From NCBI GenBank assembly GCA_913055915.1, contig CAJXKL010000004.1:52608-116607 (forward strand): 64,000 nt of DNA, read 5' to 3'. The position numbers and the translations under genes are program-made. The stretch is from an uncultured Candidatus Nemicrothrix sp. GTDB taxonomy: Bacteria > Actinomycetota > Acidimicrobiia > Acidimicrobiales > MedAcidi-G1. The notes below the pieces were generated by a model that saw only the letters and a list, made by a program, of their open reading frames with translations, was not told the origin of the DNA and ran no database searches. Below are positions 8,014-17,314 of this stretch, piece by piece. The first letter of the stretch is position 1, and the number at the start of each line of letters is the position of its first letter.

Positions 8014-9189
8014 TCATGCGAAGAGGAGGTGTTCGACGAAGGTCTCCAGTTGAAGTTCCAGTTGGCTGAAGGAACTCATGTTCTCCTCGAATTCGCTCAC
8101 GAAGTAGGCGATGTTCTCGTCGTCGAGGGCGTGTGTATAGGCGACCTGCTCCTCCAGTCCGGGTTCGCACATCTTGGCGGCGGCGAGGATTGCGGCCTCG
8201 GCCCGGGCCTCGTTGATGCGGCTGATGAGCATCTTCTCCTTGGGCTTGCGGAGGTCGTGTTGCACCGGGCTGTAGGAGGAGCGTTCGATGTAGGCCTCGG
8301 CCAGGTTTCGGAGTGGGTCGCCCTCTGTGGGAACGTCGTCGGTGATCCAGCGGAATCCGATCAGGAAGTCGTCGTCGACGACATAGGAGGTGCGTCCGAG
8401 CATCCTGATCAGGTCGAATGGCGGTTGCTCACAGAATCCTCCCTCGAACACGATGCGGATCCTGTCCTCAGGCCTGGTTGTACGCTGACGGATCTCCGGT
8501 AGGAGCGTTGTGAGGAGTTCGTTGTGTTCCTCGCGTGGGATCATCCCGGCCAGGGCCAACATGGCGTAGGCGTCCTCGGCGGCGATCAGCCACGGGGTGT
8601 CCCGTTTGATCTCGTAGAGCTCTCGGAGGAGCCGCCTGTTCTCGTTGAACACCTTGATTGAGTTGCGGAGGTCATCGTCTGTGATCTCAGTGCCGGCAAC
8701 CTCCTCGACGATCCTGCGCATCCGGTCGTACTCGTGCTGCAGGTAGTCGAGGCTTCCGGACGAGTTGGGGTTTTGTGGCAGGTAGAGGATCTGGCAGGGG
8801 TAGTCGAAGTTGCGCCCCCAGATGGCAGCCAGGTTGCGTGCCGCGTCGCAGATCGGGTGGGAGACGAACATGTCCAGGCGGACCTGGCCTCTCAACGCCA
8901 GTTCAAGAGAGGTCTTGAGGATCGAGCAGAGGTACGAGCCAAAGTGCGAGTCGGCCAGGTTCGGCTCAACCGGTGCACCCCTGACCTTGAACGGGAGCAT
9001 CCCGGCTGCGTGGACGATTTCTTCAGGGAAGACCACCTGGAAGTGTCCGGCGACCATGCCTCCGGCTTCGCGCCAGCGACCAACCGTGTCGAAGTCGGGA
9101 GACTCGACCATGTCGCGACACTCGAGGAGGGCTTCGTCGAGGGGCTTGTCGCGCCATTCGTGGAAGACCGGTGCAGTCATCGGGTTCAT
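8014..9189 (-). CDS. bcrC: Benzoyl-CoA reductase, catalytic subunit C
   Basis: A 391-residue 2-hydroxyacyl-CoA dehydratase superfamily protein matching BcrC/BzdN. Seen: FPEEIVHAAGMLPFKVRGAP (residues 54-73), conserved cysteines in GSYLCSILK (Cys88), SHPICDAARN (Cys114) and EGGFCEQPPFDLIR (Cys253). It is the partner of BcrB in the benzoyl-CoA binding module. The start overlaps the stop of the regulator gene (ATGA), so the first enzyme gene is translationally coupled to its regulator. A second in-frame ATG three codons in is possible. Confidence 0.87.
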   Translation of the reverse strand: MNPMTAPVFHEWRDKPLDEALLECRDMVESPDFDTVGRWREAGGMVAGHFQVVFPEEIVHAAGMLPFKVRGAPVEPNLADSHFGSYLCSILKTSLELALRGQVRLDMFVSHPICDAARNLAAIWGRNFDYPCQILYLPQNPNSSGSLDYLQHEYDRMRRIVEEVAGTEITDDDLRNSIKVFNENRRLLRELYEIKRDTPWLIAAEDAYAMLALAGMIPREEHNELLTTLLPEIRQRTTRPEDRIRIVFEGGFCEQPPFDLIRMLGRTSYVVDDDFLIGFRWITDDVPTEGDPLRNLAEAYIERSSYSPVQHDLRKPKEKMLISRINEARAEAAILAAAKMCEPGLEEQVAYTHALDDENIAYFVSEFEENMSSFSQLELQLETFVEHLLFA

Positions 9190-9797
9190 GTCGTCCGTCC
9201 CGCCGTCTCTGTTGAGATTCCATCGAAGAAGAGGTTCAGTACATGGTCGAGTTGGGCGCCTGTGCTTCCGAGTTCCTTCTCGGCGTACTTCCCGATGACG
9301 ACCTCGACCAGGGCAACGAAGGACCAGGCCAGGATCCGTGCATTGCCGGCGGCCAACTCGCCGTCCCTGATCCCATCGCTGATGATGGTTTCGATCTGCC
9401 TGGGAAGGGCCCTCTGATAGGCGTTGATCAGGCGGCTCCGTTCCCTGCCAGAGAAGGTGTTGATGTCGCGTCGCACGAGGTGTGTCAGATCGCGGTCCTG
9501 GCTGGGGAGTTCGAGGTAGTCGCTGGTGAGTCGGGCTAGGCGGTCCCGACAGGTGCCCGGCGAAGCCACCGACTGTCCGAAGAGGCGACGCTTTTCATCG
9601 AAGTCACCCAGCATCATCGCCACGTAGAGGTCTTCTTTGCTGGCGAAGTGGTGGTACAGGCCACCCTTGGTGATCTTGGCCGCCCTCGCGATCATGTCGG
9701 TAGTGACGTCGGAGTAGTTGCCTGCCACGAACAGGCCCTTGGCGACAGCGATGATCCGGGCAGCGGTGGCCTCCGACCTGGTGGGGTTGTCGAGCAT
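9186..9797 (-). CDS. TetR-family regulator of the bcr operon
   Basis: A 203-residue TetR-type repressor. The helix-turn-helix covers roughly residues 10-55 (ARIIAVAKGLFVAGNYSDVT ... KITKGGLYHHFASKEDLYVA). The C-terminal half should hold the ligand and dimer part. I chose ATG 9797, preceded by GGAGTCTGAA; longer in-frame starts up to 9890 would place the promoter and operator inside the coding region. It is the first gene of the benzoyl-CoA reductase operon and its stop overlaps bcrC. Autoregulation, with benzoyl-CoA or a related thioester as effector, is inferred. It is not of the BzdR or BadR (MarR) type known from proteobacterial clusters. Confidence 0.85.
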   Translation of the reverse strand: MLDNPTRSEATAARIIAVAKGLFVAGNYSDVTTDMIARAAKITKGGLYHHFASKEDLYVAMMLGDFDEKRRLFGQSVASPGTCRDRLARLTSDYLELPSQDRDLTHLVRRDINTFSGRERSRLINAYQRALPRQIETIISDGIRDGELAAGNARILAWSFVALVEVVIGKYAEKELGSTGAQLDHVLNLFFDGISTETAGRTT

Positions 9798-9821
9798 TTC
9801 AGACTCCGTCAACGTTACCAA

Positions 9822-9841
9822 CCGACCGACTGACCGGTCGG
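9822..9841. promoter_or_regulatory. Candidate TetR operator
   Basis: CCGACCG (9822-9828), six-base spacer, CGGTCGG (9835-9841): a perfect 7-base inverted repeat starting four bases downstream of the -10 hexamer of the tetR-bcr promoter, so over the likely transcription start. Many TetR-family proteins bind such short GC-rich palindromes. Confidence 0.6.
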
Positions 9842-9845
9842 CATA

Positions 9846-9874
9846 ACTGTAGGAGTACGCCCCTGCCTTGTCAA
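9846..9874 (-). promoter_or_regulatory. Promoter of the tetR-bcrCBAD operon
   Basis: On the minus strand TTGACA (9874-9869) is followed after exactly 17 bases by TACAGT (9851-9846). This is a perfect sigma-70-type -35 box and a 4/6 -10 box at ideal spacing, about 50 bases upstream of the chosen tetR start and directly before the inverted repeat. Confidence 0.6.
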
Positions 9875-9962
9875 GGGATCCGGTCGCCACCCGGGAGGTT
9901 CGAAAAGACTACGTGTCGACAAGGTTGTCGTCCCGTTTGTGTCGGGTCTAGGTTGCCCCGGC

Positions 9963-10529
9963 ATGCCTTCCGACCGATCCTCTTCGCCGACCGCCCTGCT
10001 ACGTGAGGAGCACCAACTCATCCTGTCAGTGGCAGATGCCCTGAGCAGGGTGCTCGCCGTCGACTCGCCCGGTGGGCCACCCGCGGTTGACACCGTGGAG
10101 AGGTGCACCACCTTCTTTCGACTCTTTGCCGATACCTGTCACCACTCCAAGGAGGAATACCTTCTCTTCCCCGCGCTCGAGGCCTGCGGCATGCAGCGGG
10201 ACGCGGGACCGATTGCGGTGATGCTCTACGAACACGAGCAGGGCCGTGCGCTGGTTCGGGCAATGGTGGAACTGCTGGTACAGGTGCGGGCAGGCATTCG
10301 TGAGGCGGAATCGGATCTCAGGACGGCATCCGCCAACTTCGTCAACCTGATCACATCCCATATTGCAAAGGAAGATGGGATCCTCTTCGAGATGGCCGAC
10401 CAGGTGATCGAGGGACCCACCTGCGATGCCCTCTGTGCCGCCTACGCCGAACTCGACGACGAGCGGTATGAGGGTCATTCGAAACAGGACCTTGTGGATC
10501 TCGCCGGTGGGATACTGGAAGCCGGTTAG
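9963..10529 (+). CDS. Hemerythrin-like (HHE) domain protein
   Basis: A 188-residue all-helical HHE-domain protein. Ligand pattern visible: His17 in REEHQLI, His61 and Glu65 in HSKEEYLLF, His91 in YEHEQGR, His133 and Asp138 in HIAKEDGILF, enough for a di-iron oxygen-binding site. The fold binds O2 or NO, or works in iron/redox sensing. I chose ATG 9963; an upstream start at 9939 is possible. It diverges from the oxygen-sensitive benzoyl-CoA reductase operon, so a role in oxygen binding or sensing nearby is possible but unproven. Confidence 0.85.
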   Translation: MPSDRSSSPTALLREEHQLILSVADALSRVLAVDSPGGPPAVDTVERCTTFFRLFADTCHHSKEEYLLFPALEACGMQRDAGPIAVMLYEHEQGRALVRAMVELLVQVRAGIREAESDLRTASANFVNLITSHIAKEDGILFEMADQVIEGPTCDALCAAYAELDDERYEGHSKQDLVDLAGGILEAG

Positions 10530-10606
10530 GCGACGTATCCTCGATCACAGCAACTTCCCTTGGACCTGGTGCTCTAGCGCCATCTACACGACAGGAGTTA
10601 GCAGCG

Positions 10607-11122
10607 ATGACCGACTTCAACCCCGTCCCGCCTCCCACATCAGGTGCCGAACCGGGGCTCCTTGTCCCCGCCGGGTGGTGGCGCCGCGCAAAGGCGATGA
10701 TCGTCGACATCCTCATCTTCATGTTGGCGGCGCTGATCCCGACCGTGATGGTCGTTGTGGGTCTGGTGACTGTGGTCGACGAGGAGACCGATTACGACAC
10801 AGCCTGGGTGGGCTGGATTCTCTTTGCGATCGGTCTGGTTCTCTGGTTGGTCGTAATGGTCTGGGCCGGGTGGAAGTTCGGTTGGCGCCAGGGCGTCACC
10901 GGGGTCACCCCCGGCAAGCGCAGGCTCGGCATCAGGCTCGTTGACGTTGGAACTGGCGAGGCCCCCGGCGGAGCCAGGGGTCTGGGCCGATGGCTCGTGC
11001 CGGGCCTGATCAACAGCGTGGTGAACGTCTTCTCGCTGATCGACTACCTGTGGCCGCTCTGGGACGACGAGAACCAGCGGGTCACCGACAAGATGTTCAA
11101 GACCCGGGTGGTAGAGGCCTGA
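10607..11122 (+). CDS. RDD-family membrane protein
   Basis: A 171-residue inner-membrane protein. After a short proline-rich N-terminus come two clear hydrophobic helices (about residues 31-57 and 66-93) and a weaker one near 125-145. The WWRRAKAMIVD arginine/aspartate start of helix one, and GVTPGKRRLGIRLVD after helix two, are typical of RDD proteins. Function in the family is mostly unknown; some affect transport or envelope processes. It stands alone, convergent with clpB. Confidence 0.8.
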   Translation: MTDFNPVPPPTSGAEPGLLVPAGWWRRAKAMIVDILIFMLAALIPTVMVVVGLVTVVDEETDYDTAWVGWILFAIGLVLWLVVMVWAGWKFGWRQGVTGVTPGKRRLGIRLVDVGTGEAPGGARGLGRWLVPGLINSVVNVFSLIDYLWPLWDDENQRVTDKMFKTRVVEA

Positions 11123-11147
11123 GCCCTGCCGGTGGTGCCCCGGTTGC

Positions 11148-13220
11148 TCAGTTGAGCACCAGGTCGTCCTCTGACACGCCAACCGAGACCGTGTCACCCT
11201 CGTCGTAGCCGCCGTTGAGCAGGCGCATCGCCAGCGGGTCGGCGACCCGGCGCTGGATGACCCGGCGCAGGGGCCGGGCTCCGAATGCAGGGTCAAAGCC
11301 CTCCTCTGCCAGGAGGTCCCTTGCATCTGCGTCCACAGCCAGGGTGATGCGCTGCTCGGCAAGCCGCTCGGCCAGGATGTCCAACTGTCGGTCAACGATG
11401 AGGCGCAGGTCCTCGGGCTGGAGTTCGTTGAAGCGCACGATCTCGTCGATCCGGTTCACGAACTCGGGCTTGAACACGTCCAGCGGATCTCCTACCAGGT
11501 TGGAGGTCATTACGACCACGGTGTTGGAGAAGTCGACCGTGCGACCCTGTCCGTCGGTGAGGCGGCCGTCATCTAGGAGTGCTAGCAGCACATCGAACAC
11601 GTCGGGGTGTGCCTTTTCCACCTCGTCCAGGAGCAGCACCGAGTAGGGGCGGAGCCGGACTGCTTCGGTCAACTGGCCTCCGTCCTCATGGCCCACGTAG
11701 CCCGGAGGGGCGCCGATCAGGCGGGCCACCGAGTGGCGCTCCAGGTACTCGCTCATGTCGATCCGAACTAGCGACCGCTCGTCGTCGAACAGGAAGTCGG
11801 CCAACGTGCGGGCCAATTCGGTCTTTCCGACACCGGTTGGTCCCAGGAAGAGGAAGCTCCCGAGGGGTCTGCCGGGATCTGCTAGGCCCGACCTGCTCCT
11901 GCGCAGGGCGTTGGATACGACCGAAACGGCCTCGTTCTGGCCGATCACCCGTTCCGAGAGCACACCCTCGAGGTGTACGAGGCGGTCGGCTTCGCTGGCC
12001 AGCAGACGCGTTGTTGGAATGCCGGTCCATGCACCAACGACCTTTGCGATGTCCTCGGCCTGAACCTCCTCGCGGAGCATTGGGTCGTCGCCCTGACAGG
12101 CGGCGAGTGTCTCTCCGGCCTCGGAAATCCGCTGTTCAAGTTCTGGGATACGTCCGTAGCGGAGAGCCGCTGCCAGCTCCAGGTCGGGTTCACGCTCGAC
12201 CGCCTGGGCGAGGCCCTCCAGTTCCTCTTTGAGGCCACGGAGGTCGTCGATGGCGGTCTTCTCGGCCTGCCACTTGGCTCGCAGGACCGAGAGTTGGTTC
12301 TTGAGGTCGGTCAACTCGGCGTCGAGCACCTCAAGGCGTGCCTTTGACCCGTCGTCCGGCTCCTCGGCAAGTGCCACATGTTCGATCTCCAGTTGGCGGT
12401 GGCGGCGGTCGATTATGTCGATCTCGGTGGGTACCGAGTCGATCTCGATGCGCAGTTGGCTGGCCGCCTCGTCCATCAGGTCAATGGCCTTGTCGGGGAG
12501 GAAGCGATCGGTTATGTAGCGGTCAGACAGGGCTGCTGCCGCTACAAGCGCACCGTCCTGGATTCGCACACCGTGATGGACCTCGTAGCGCTCCTTGAGC
12601 CCGCGCAGGATCGCGATGGTCTCGTCGGAGTCGGGTGGTTCGACCATGACCTTCTGGAAGCGACGCTCGAGTGCCGGGTCGGATTCGACGTGTCTGCGGT
12701 ACTCGTCGAGGGTGGTAGCACCGATCATGCGGAGGCGGCCACGGGCCAGCATCGGCTTGAGCATGTTGCCGGCGTCCATGGCTCCCTCGGCTGCGCCCGC
12801 TCCAACCACGGTGTGCAGTTCATCCAGGAAGGTGATGATCTCGCCGTCGGATTCGTCGATCTCGGTCAGCACGGCCTTCAGCCGTTCCTCAAACTCGCCG
12901 CGGTGTGAGGTGCCGGCGATGAGCGAAGGAAGGTCCAAGGCGATTACGCGACGGTCGCGGAGTGAGCCCGGTACGTCACCTTCGATGATGCGTGAGGCGA
13001 GGCCCTCAGCAATCGCTGTCTTGCCGACACCGGGTTGTCCGATGAGGACGGGGTTGTTCTTGCGTCGGCGTGACAGGACCTGGATGACACGGCGGATCTC
13101 GTCGTCCCTGCCTATGACTGGATCCAGGCTGCCTTGGCGGGCTTCGGTGGTGAGGTCGCGGCCCCAGATCTCCAGGGGCTGGGGGGTGTTTTCGGGAGTC
13201 TGGTCGATCGGCCCGGTCAT
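11148..13220 (-). CDS. clpB: ClpB-type disaggregase lacking the N-domain
   Basis: A 690-residue double AAA+ chaperone that with DnaK pulls apart protein aggregates. Seen: first Walker [10 protein letters not shown] at residues 61-69 and FLDELH Walker B; a long coiled middle domain with [17 protein letters not shown], specific to ClpB; second Walker [10 protein letters not shown] and the [15 protein letters not shown] loop; the C-terminal domain. Usual ClpB is near 860 residues. Here the roughly 150-residue Clp_N domain is absent, and the first ATPase domain begins about 20 residues after the start. I chose ATG 13220, preceded by GAGAGGTG; GTG 13229 is the alternative. No upstream stretch encodes a Clp_N domain, so this is not a misplaced start. 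Confidence 0.9.
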   Translation of the reverse strand: MTGPIDQTPENTPQPLEIWGRDLTTEARQGSLDPVIGRDDEIRRVIQVLSRRRKNNPVLIGQPGVGKTAIAEGLASRIIEGDVPGSLRDRRVIALDLPSLIAGTSHRGEFEERLKAVLTEIDESDGEIITFLDELHTVVGAGAAEGAMDAGNMLKPMLARGRLRMIGATTLDEYRRHVESDPALERRFQKVMVEPPDSDETIAILRGLKERYEVHHGVRIQDGALVAAAALSDRYITDRFLPDKAIDLMDEAASQLRIEIDSVPTEIDIIDRRHRQLEIEHVALAEEPDDGSKARLEVLDAELTDLKNQLSVLRAKWQAEKTAIDDLRGLKEELEGLAQAVEREPDLELAAALRYGRIPELEQRISEAGETLAACQGDDPMLREEVQAEDIAKVVGAWTGIPTTRLLASEADRLVHLEGVLSERVIGQNEAVSVVSNALRRSRSGLADPGRPLGSFLFLGPTGVGKTELARTLADFLFDDERSLVRIDMSEYLERHSVARLIGAPPGYVGHEDGGQLTEAVRLRPYSVLLLDEVEKAHPDVFDVLLALLDDGRLTDGQGRTVDFSNTVVVMTSNLVGDPLDVFKPEFVNRIDEIVRFNELQPEDLRLIVDRQLDILAERLAEQRITLAVDADARDLLAEEGFDPAFGARPLRRVIQRRVADPLAMRLLNGGYDEGDTVSVGVSEDDLVLN

Positions 13221-13246
13221 GTGTTGCACCTCTCATCTTGATATCT

Positions 13247-13263
13247 TCAGCGTATATCGCTCA
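13247..13263. promoter_or_regulatory. Imperfect palindrome upstream of clpB
   Basis: On the clpB strand TGAGCG-ATATA-CGCTGA, an inverted repeat with one mismatch, 27 bases before the clpB start. It could be a stress-regulator site. It does not match the HspR (HAIR) or HrcA (CIRCE) consensus as I know them. Confidence 0.25.
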
Positions 13264-13341
13264 GAAATCCTGATAAGAAGTATAGCAACTTCTGAGAGAC
13301 CTGCAAACGGGCCTCAACCGGTGTTTCAGCAGGTATCGACC

Positions 13342-14655
13342 TCAGCCGTTTACCGAGAAGGACGAGTTGGGGTTGATCTCACGGTTGCGCCGGTAGAAGC
13401 CCATGTTCATCTCCAGGCCCGTGAATAGGCCGGTCACCACCAGCGGGTCGGCATCGTGGTCGTGCCCCTTCTCGACGGCGTCGATCAGTTCGGCCATGCA
13501 GTAGCCGGCCACCGGAGCATTCTTGAACTGGTTGCCGCTGGAACCAATTGCAACGTAGAAGCCGTCCAGGTCGGTGCGGTCGTAGATGGGGATCCAGTCG
13601 TCGGACACGTCGTAGAGGTCCACGATGCCCTTCTTCTCGTTGGGCACCCCGAGGCTCGGCATGCGTCTCGCAAGCCGTAGCACCTGGGCATTCCACTGCT
13701 CATCGGACACGACGTTGTCGTAGTCATCGGGATTGTCGACCCACACCTGGGGATCGCAGGGTGGGTCTTCTGATCCGATCAGGATGTTGTTGCCGGACTC
13801 GGGTCGCACGTAGATGGCCAGGTCCGAGTCCGAGGTGTGGAGGCCGTCGCTCTCGAAGTCGATGCCCGCCGGTGACGGGACATGGTGCACCTCGTGGCGC
13901 AGCGCCCTGGTCTTGATGTTCATCGAGTCGTAGACACCCGCCATCTTGTTGATTACAAACGAGTGTGGTCCGGCCACGTTCACGACAATGGGGGCGTCGA
14001 CCTGGGTTCCATCAGCAAGCGTGATGCCGGTGACCCGGCCTTCGGCCTGACGGACCCCGGCCACCTCGGCCCGGAACATGAACGTTGCACCCTTCGCCTC
14101 AGCTGCCCGCTGCAGGTTGTGGGTCGCCAGTTGCGGGTCGCTCACATAGCCCGAGTCGGGGGTGAAGAGGCCTCCGACAAGCTCGCCCTCGGGTTCGGCC
14201 CAGAAGCGGTCGTCCTCGGGGCGTGTCGGATCACCATGGGTTCCGTGCTCAAAGAAGGGCACACGCTCAGCCATCGTGGCGTTGTCCCAGACCTCGTAGG
14301 GCACGCCCACCTGGTCGAACAGCGGCAGCACCTTCTCGTGGTGGCCACCCTTGAGCATGAACAGCACCGTTCCCGACTGCATGTAGAGGGCGTGGCCGCG
14401 CTCGTCGTCAGAGTCCAGGTAGCCGGACCAGTCCTTCCAGTAGCCGAAGCCCTCGTAGGCCATCGCGACACCGTCGTAGGTCGAGTAGTGGGCCCTCACG
14501 ATGGCGCAGGAGTTGCTCGTCGAGCCGTAACCCGATGTGGGCAGCTTGTCCACGTTGAGGGTCCTGTAACCCTTCTTGGCCAACTCGAATGCAACTGCCG
14601 TACCGATGATGCCGGCACCCACGATGACGGCGTCGTACCGCTGGTTCTCACTCAT
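13342..14655 (-). CDS. FAD-dependent oxidoreductase, sarcosine oxidase/DAO family
   Basis: A 437-residue flavoenzyme. The N-terminal dinucleotide-binding motif [20 protein letters not shown] is at residues 10-29, and the DAO-family C-terminus has [25 protein letters not shown]. It resembles the beta subunit of heterotetrameric sarcosine oxidase and dimethylglycine-dehydrogenase-like proteins, which oxidise N-methyl glycines or other secondary amines. No alpha, gamma or delta subunit gene lies beside it, so it probably acts alone on an unknown amine or amino acid. The next gene is another DAO-family enzyme in the same direction, 121 bases away. Confidence 0.78.
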   Translation of the reverse strand: MSENQRYDAVIVGAGIIGTAVAFELAKKGYRTLNVDKLPTSGYGSTSNSCAIVRAHYSTYDGVAMAYEGFGYWKDWSGYLDSDDERGHALYMQSGTVLFMLKGGHHEKVLPLFDQVGVPYEVWDNATMAERVPFFEHGTHGDPTRPEDDRFWAEPEGELVGGLFTPDSGYVSDPQLATHNLQRAAEAKGATFMFRAEVAGVRQAEGRVTGITLADGTQVDAPIVVNVAGPHSFVINKMAGVYDSMNIKTRALRHEVHHVPSPAGIDFESDGLHTSDSDLAIYVRPESGNNILIGSEDPPCDPQVWVDNPDDYDNVVSDEQWNAQVLRLARRMPSLGVPNEKKGIVDLYDVSDDWIPIYDRTDLDGFYVAIGSSGNQFKNAPVAGYCMAELIDAVEKGHDHDADPLVVTGLFTGLEMNMGFYRRNREINPNSSFSVNG

Positions 14656-14776
14656 GGATGTGTCTACTCCTGGAGTTTCCGGATGGCGGTTCAGCCACTC
14701 ATCCGATTGCGCGCGGGAGCGTACATGGGCTCGTCTGAGGGCGGGGCACGCCTTGCCAACTTCCCTGCCGGTCAGG

Positions 14777-15994
14777 TCATGTGGAGTCTCGGGGAAGGTC
14801 GTCTGCCACCTGACCTGCCACCAGCTTCCCGATCTCGAGGGCGGCGGTGGCTGCGGGTGACGGTGCGTTGATCACGTGCAGCGACCTGTCTCCAGCAACC
14901 AGGTGGAAGTCATCAAGCAGGTTGCCGCGTACGTCGACCGCCTGGGCACGCACCCCTGAAGGGGCCCGGGTGAAATCGGCCGGATCCAGTTCGGGCACAA
15001 GTTCCTGAGCCGATACTGCGAAACGCCGTGTACTCAGGGACCGGGACGATTCTGCCAACCCGACCCTCCAGTACCGTCCGGCCAGACGGAGTGAACCCGG
15101 CCACGAGAGCGTTCCGGCAAGGTCCCTCGGTGAAGCGTCGCGCCAGCGGTATCCCTCCCGGGAGAGGGCGAGGACGGCATTTGGCCCTGCGTGGACGTGC
15201 CCGTCAAGCCCGCGGGTCAGGTGGACACCAAGGAACGGGAGTCGCGGGTCGGCTACCGGGTAGATCAGCCCCCTTACGAGATCTGCCGATGGGCCGGTCA
15301 CGTCGAGGTACTCGCCCCGGAAGGGGATGATCCTGGCGGCCGGGTCGGCGCCGGACCTGAGGGCGACCCTGTCGCTGTGCAGGCCTGCACAGCCGAGCAG
15401 GTACCGGGCCTTCACAGGCTCATCCGATGTTTCAACCACCCAGTTCCCGTCGACCACTGCCGCCCGCCGGCATTCGACGCCCGTGCGGATGGATCCACCC
15501 CGGGAGGTGACCCGGCGTGCCAGTTCGTTCGCTACGGCGACGAAGTCGGCCCTCCCGGTGGCGGGCACGTGCAGCGCGGCCACGCATGAGACGTCTGGCT
15601 CCAGTTCCCGCGCTGCCTCAGGGGAGAGTCGCGAAACCGCTACCCGGTTGGCACCTGCCCTCTCGGCCAGTCTCTCCAGTCGTTGGGCCTCGTCCGCGGT
15701 GGTTGCCACGATCAGCTTTCCGCAACGGTCGTGGGCGATTCCGTTCTCGGCGCAGAAGTCGACCATGCTTTCGATACCTCTGACGGTCAGGTCAGCCTTG
15801 CGGGTACCCGGTGTGTAGTAGATGCCGGCGTGCAGGACTCCGCTGTTGTGTCCCGTCTGGTGCGAGGCAACCTCGGGTTCCTTTTCTAGGACGGTGACGC
15901 CTATTCCGGGCAGGCGCACCTGGAGTGCATCGGCTGTAGCCAGGCCGATGATTCCACCACCTACGACGACAACGTCAGTTGGGGAATCAGCCAT
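14777..15994 (-). CDS. lhgO: L-2-hydroxyglutarate oxidase
   Basis: A 405-residue DAO-superfamily flavoprotein. Seen: VVVVGGGIIGLATADAL at the N-terminus and the very characteristic ASHQTGHNSGVLHAGIYYTPGT near residues 43-64, plus IIPFRGEYLDV and PFLGVHLTRGLDGHVHAGPNA. It oxidises L-2-hydroxyglutarate, a by-product of dehydrogenases acting on 2-oxoglutarate, back to 2-oxoglutarate, passing electrons to quinone or oxygen. The name is well supported by these motifs. Confidence 0.88.
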   Translation of the reverse strand: MADSPTDVVVVGGGIIGLATADALQVRLPGIGVTVLEKEPEVASHQTGHNSGVLHAGIYYTPGTRKADLTVRGIESMVDFCAENGIAHDRCGKLIVATTADEAQRLERLAERAGANRVAVSRLSPEAARELEPDVSCVAALHVPATGRADFVAVANELARRVTSRGGSIRTGVECRRAAVVDGNWVVETSDEPVKARYLLGCAGLHSDRVALRSGADPAARIIPFRGEYLDVTGPSADLVRGLIYPVADPRLPFLGVHLTRGLDGHVHAGPNAVLALSREGYRWRDASPRDLAGTLSWPGSLRLAGRYWRVGLAESSRSLSTRRFAVSAQELVPELDPADFTRAPSGVRAQAVDVRGNLLDDFHLVAGDRSLHVINAPSPAATAALEIGKLVAGQVADDLPRDST

Positions 15995-16040
15995 ATGTCG
16001 ACGCTACCGGTGGTCGGCCCACCGGTAGGCCCGTGTGTGG

Positions 16041-17162
16041 CTAGCGGAGGTCCAGGGCAGCCAGGGGATCCACCAGGTCGAGGTCGAAGGTGTCAGCGAC
16101 AGCCCTGTCGGTGATCACGCCGGCGCAGACGTTCAGGCCGTTCAACAGGTGGGGGTTGCCACGCAGGGCGGTATCGGTTCCCTGCTCGGCCAGTGCCAGC
16201 GTGAATGGCAGCGTTGCGTTTGAGAGTGCAAGCGTCGAGGTGCGGGGTACGCCTCCGGGCATGTTGGCGACGCAGTAGTGGACGATTCCGTCAACGACGA
16301 AGGTCGGGTGGGTGTGGGTCGTGGCCCTGGTGGTCTCAAAACATCCGCCCTGATCGACTGCGACGTCGACGAGGACCGACCCGTCACGCATCCGTGAGAG
16401 CATCTCGCGGGTGACGAGCCGCGGGGCCTTGGCTCCCTTGACCAGCACGGCACCGATGACCAGGTCGGCGTCCAGGACGGATGCCTCCAACTCGGCGCTG
16501 GTCGAGTAGACCGTGCGCACCCGGCCACCGAATCGCTTGGACAGGCTGTCAAGCACGGTGGGGCTGCGGTCCAGGACGGTCACGTCCGCTCCAAGGCCGA
16601 CTGCCATCTCTGCGGCATTCTCGCCGACAACGCCACCACCTATGACCACGACCTTCCCGGGCCGTACGCCTGGTACGCCGCCCAGCAGCAGTCCGGCTCC
16701 CCCGTGGGTGGCTTCGAGGGCGTGTGCCCCGGCCTGGATTGACATGCGTCCGGCAATGGCCGACATCGGAGCCAGCAGCGGCAGGCGCCCGGCGTCGTCG
16801 GTGACGGTCTCGTAGGCGATGCACGTGGCGCCACTGGCCAACAGGTCGTCAGTCTGGGGACGGTCGGCTGCCAGGTGCAGGTAGGTGAAGAGCGTGTGGT
16901 GGGGCCTGAGGCGTGCACGCTCCACCGCCTGTGGTTCCTTCACCTTTACGATCATCTCCGTTGTGTCGAAGACCTCGTCGGCGCTGCCGGCAATGGCTGC
17001 TCCGGCCTCTTTGTACTCGGCATCGCTGAATCCGGCGCCGAGGCCTGCGTCGCTCTCGACTACGACGTGGTGACCACGCGAGGCCAACTCGCCGACGACA
17101 CCGGGAGTGAGGCTGACGCGTCGCTCGGCGGTCTTGATCTCTGTGGGTACCCCGATGTCCAT
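16041..17162 (-). CDS. ald: Alanine dehydrogenase
   Basis: A 373-residue NAD-dependent L-alanine dehydrogenase (pyruvate + ammonia <-> alanine). Seen: [20 protein letters not shown] at the start with the substrate-binding Arg/Lys, [18 protein letters not shown], and the Rossmann [20 protein letters not shown] chose ATG 17162, preceded by AGAGGGA; a longer in-frame start at 17285 would cover the control region. It diverges from an Lrp/AsnC gene, the usual actinobacterial arrangement in which the regulator controls ald in response to alanine. Confidence 0.92.
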   Translation of the reverse strand: MDIGVPTEIKTAERRVSLTPGVVGELASRGHHVVVESDAGLGAGFSDAEYKEAGAAIAGSADEVFDTTEMIVKVKEPQAVERARLRPHHTLFTYLHLAADRPQTDDLLASGATCIAYETVTDDAGRLPLLAPMSAIAGRMSIQAGAHALEATHGGAGLLLGGVPGVRPGKVVVIGGGVVGENAAEMAVGLGADVTVLDRSPTVLDSLSKRFGGRVRTVYSTSAELEASVLDADLVIGAVLVKGAKAPRLVTREMLSRMRDGSVLVDVAVDQGGCFETTRATTHTHPTFVVDGIVHYCVANMPGGVPRTSTLALSNATLPFTLALAEQGTDTALRGNPHLLNGLNVCAGVITDRAVADTFDLDLVDPLAALDLR

Positions 17163-17280
17163 CGCACTGTCCCTCTGTGTGGGTGGTCTGGGGGCGACCA
17201 GTCGGCCCCCTGATCGTGGAGACGCTAGATGAGACCTGCCGCCGTCGGATTGTGGAGATTGGCGCATTTGCAAGATCTGG

Positions 17281-17295
17281 CACAATACAGTTGTG
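17281..17295. promoter_or_regulatory. Candidate Lrp operator between ald and lrp
   Basis: CACAA-TACAG-TTGTG, a perfect 5-base inverted repeat with five-base spacer, in the 152-base gap of the divergent ald and lrp genes and 20 bases before the lrp start. Lrp/AsnC regulators bind A/T-rich imperfect palindromes, so it is a reasonable site. Confidence 0.4.
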
Positions 17296-17314
17296 TAGAA
17301 GTAGTATTGGGAGC

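Noticed and set aside
4980..9189. 2-hydroxyacyl-CoA dehydratase with its activator, as in amino-acid fermentation
   Set aside because: Those systems use one homodimeric activator ATPase. Here two distinct ATPases follow the two catalytic genes, and had, oah, dch and hcrB stand opposite.
13221..13341. HspR or HrcA site upstream of clpB
   Set aside because: I looked for CTTGAGT/ACTCAAG and for the CIRCE repeat in this gap and did not find them; only a weak palindrome is present.
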